This document shows, piece after piece, positions 11,601-11,894 of a DNA stretch of 11,894 nucleotides (position 1 is the stretch's first letter; each line of letters begins with the position of its first letter). The translations under genes and the position numbers were made by a program. This DNA is from Candidatus Bathyarchaeota archaeon (GTDB taxonomy: Archaea > Thermoproteota > Bathyarchaeia > TCS64). The stretch is from contig DAOVEE010000042.1 of NCBI GenBank assembly GCA_030669135.1, forward strand, positions 1-11,894, read 5' to 3'. The notes beneath the pieces are model-generated. The model was given only the letters and a program-made list of their open reading frames with translations. It was not told where the DNA came from and did no database searches.

Positions 11601-11894
11601 TGAGACCCTCTCCATTATGGTCTCCGTGTCCTTGTCTTCGGCAAGCATCAGTCCCCTGAAGCTCGTTATGTTGACGACCAGGTGGTTGCCTTCCGCCGAC
11701 GCCCATATAGAGGGAGCGCTGGCCATGAGCGCCTTCACCACGCCATCCACCTCCTCGGAGCTTTTATCGAGGACTAGGTGCAGAGATATCCTTCCCGGCT
11801 CCTCTGGCACCGTCCCTACGTCGTAGAGTTCGGTCGATACGCCGGGGACCTTGTTCCATTTCTCCGTCATCCTCGCCGCCTTCAGCCTTGCCTT
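11583..11894 (-). CDS. Unrecognised small protein (5' end outside window)
   Basis: The frame is open from the right edge to TAG at 11583, giving 103 residues. An ATG at 11870 (95 residues) is possible, but GAGG directly abuts it with no spacing, so the true start probably lies beyond the window. The predicted order is strand (GRISLHLVLD), helix (SSEEVDGVVKALM), strand, strand (LVVNITSFRGLMLAED) and a final helix (ETIMERVSEALM). This topology is reminiscent of Pcc1-like subunits of the KEOPS tRNA-modification complex, but key sequence motifs are not clear, so I do not assign it. It is convergent with the DUF917 gene. Confidence 0.5.
   Translation of the reverse strand, partial: KARLKAARMTEKWNKVPGVSTELYDVGTVPEEPGRISLHLVLDKSSEEVDGVVKALMASAPSIWASAEGNHLVVNITSFRGLMLAEDKDTETIMERVSEALMR

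Overview
The window looks like a piece of an archaeal chromosome. Alba chromatin protein, a NusA-like zinc-ribbon/KH protein, archaeal-type AspRS and Pth2-type peptidyl-tRNA hydrolase sit in a row. Promoters have archaeal TATA-like boxes about 38 nt before the start codon, several genes look leaderless or short-leadered, and the ferredoxin oxidoreductase has separate gamma and delta genes. AspRS details, such as the C-terminal IRECCMFPRD block, suggest a TACK-type lineage (Bathyarchaeia-like), but I cannot fix the taxon without a search.

Layout. (1) Bases 1-1068 hold the 3' part of an N-acyl-D-amino-acid deacylase-like amidohydrolase, closed by a hairpin plus T-run. (2) Bases 1212-3821 on the plus strand form an information-processing cluster: alba, a NusA-like protein (GTG start), aspS with its own promoter, and pth2 (TTG start, 2 nt after aspS). 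(3) Bases ~3830-5660 are an AT-rich island, 22-42% G+C in the 60-nt lines I counted against 58-68% in flanking genes. It holds two unrecognised minus-strand genes for small membrane-anchored proteins and about 750 nt with no clear gene. (4) Bases ~5660-5867 are a run of short perfect hairpins directly behind a minus-strand gene, a candidate structured 3' UTR or small RNA. (5) Bases 5868-7316 on the minus strand encode a sulfatase-fold enzyme with Thr in place of the formylglycine Cys/Ser. (6) A 189-nt divergent promoter region carries two copies of TTACNGTAA. (7) Bases 7506-10449 encode a 2-oxoacid:ferredoxin oxidoreductase with gamma, delta and a directly fused alpha-beta subunit. (8) Bases 10511-11578 encode a DUF917 (S-methyl-thiohydantoin desulfurase-like) protein with its own promoter. 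(9) An unrecognised minus-strand gene enters from the right edge and converges on it.

The metabolic genes (D-amino-acid deacylase-like amidohydrolase, 2-oxoacid oxidoreductase, DUF917 protein, sulfatase-fold hydrolase) are consistent with fermentative or heterotrophic use of amino-acid-derived or modified organic compounds. The oxidoreductase would turn a 2-oxoacid and CoA into acyl-CoA, CO2 and reduced ferredoxin. The link between these genes is inferred from proximity only. No rRNA, tRNA, CRISPR array, transposase or integrase was found.
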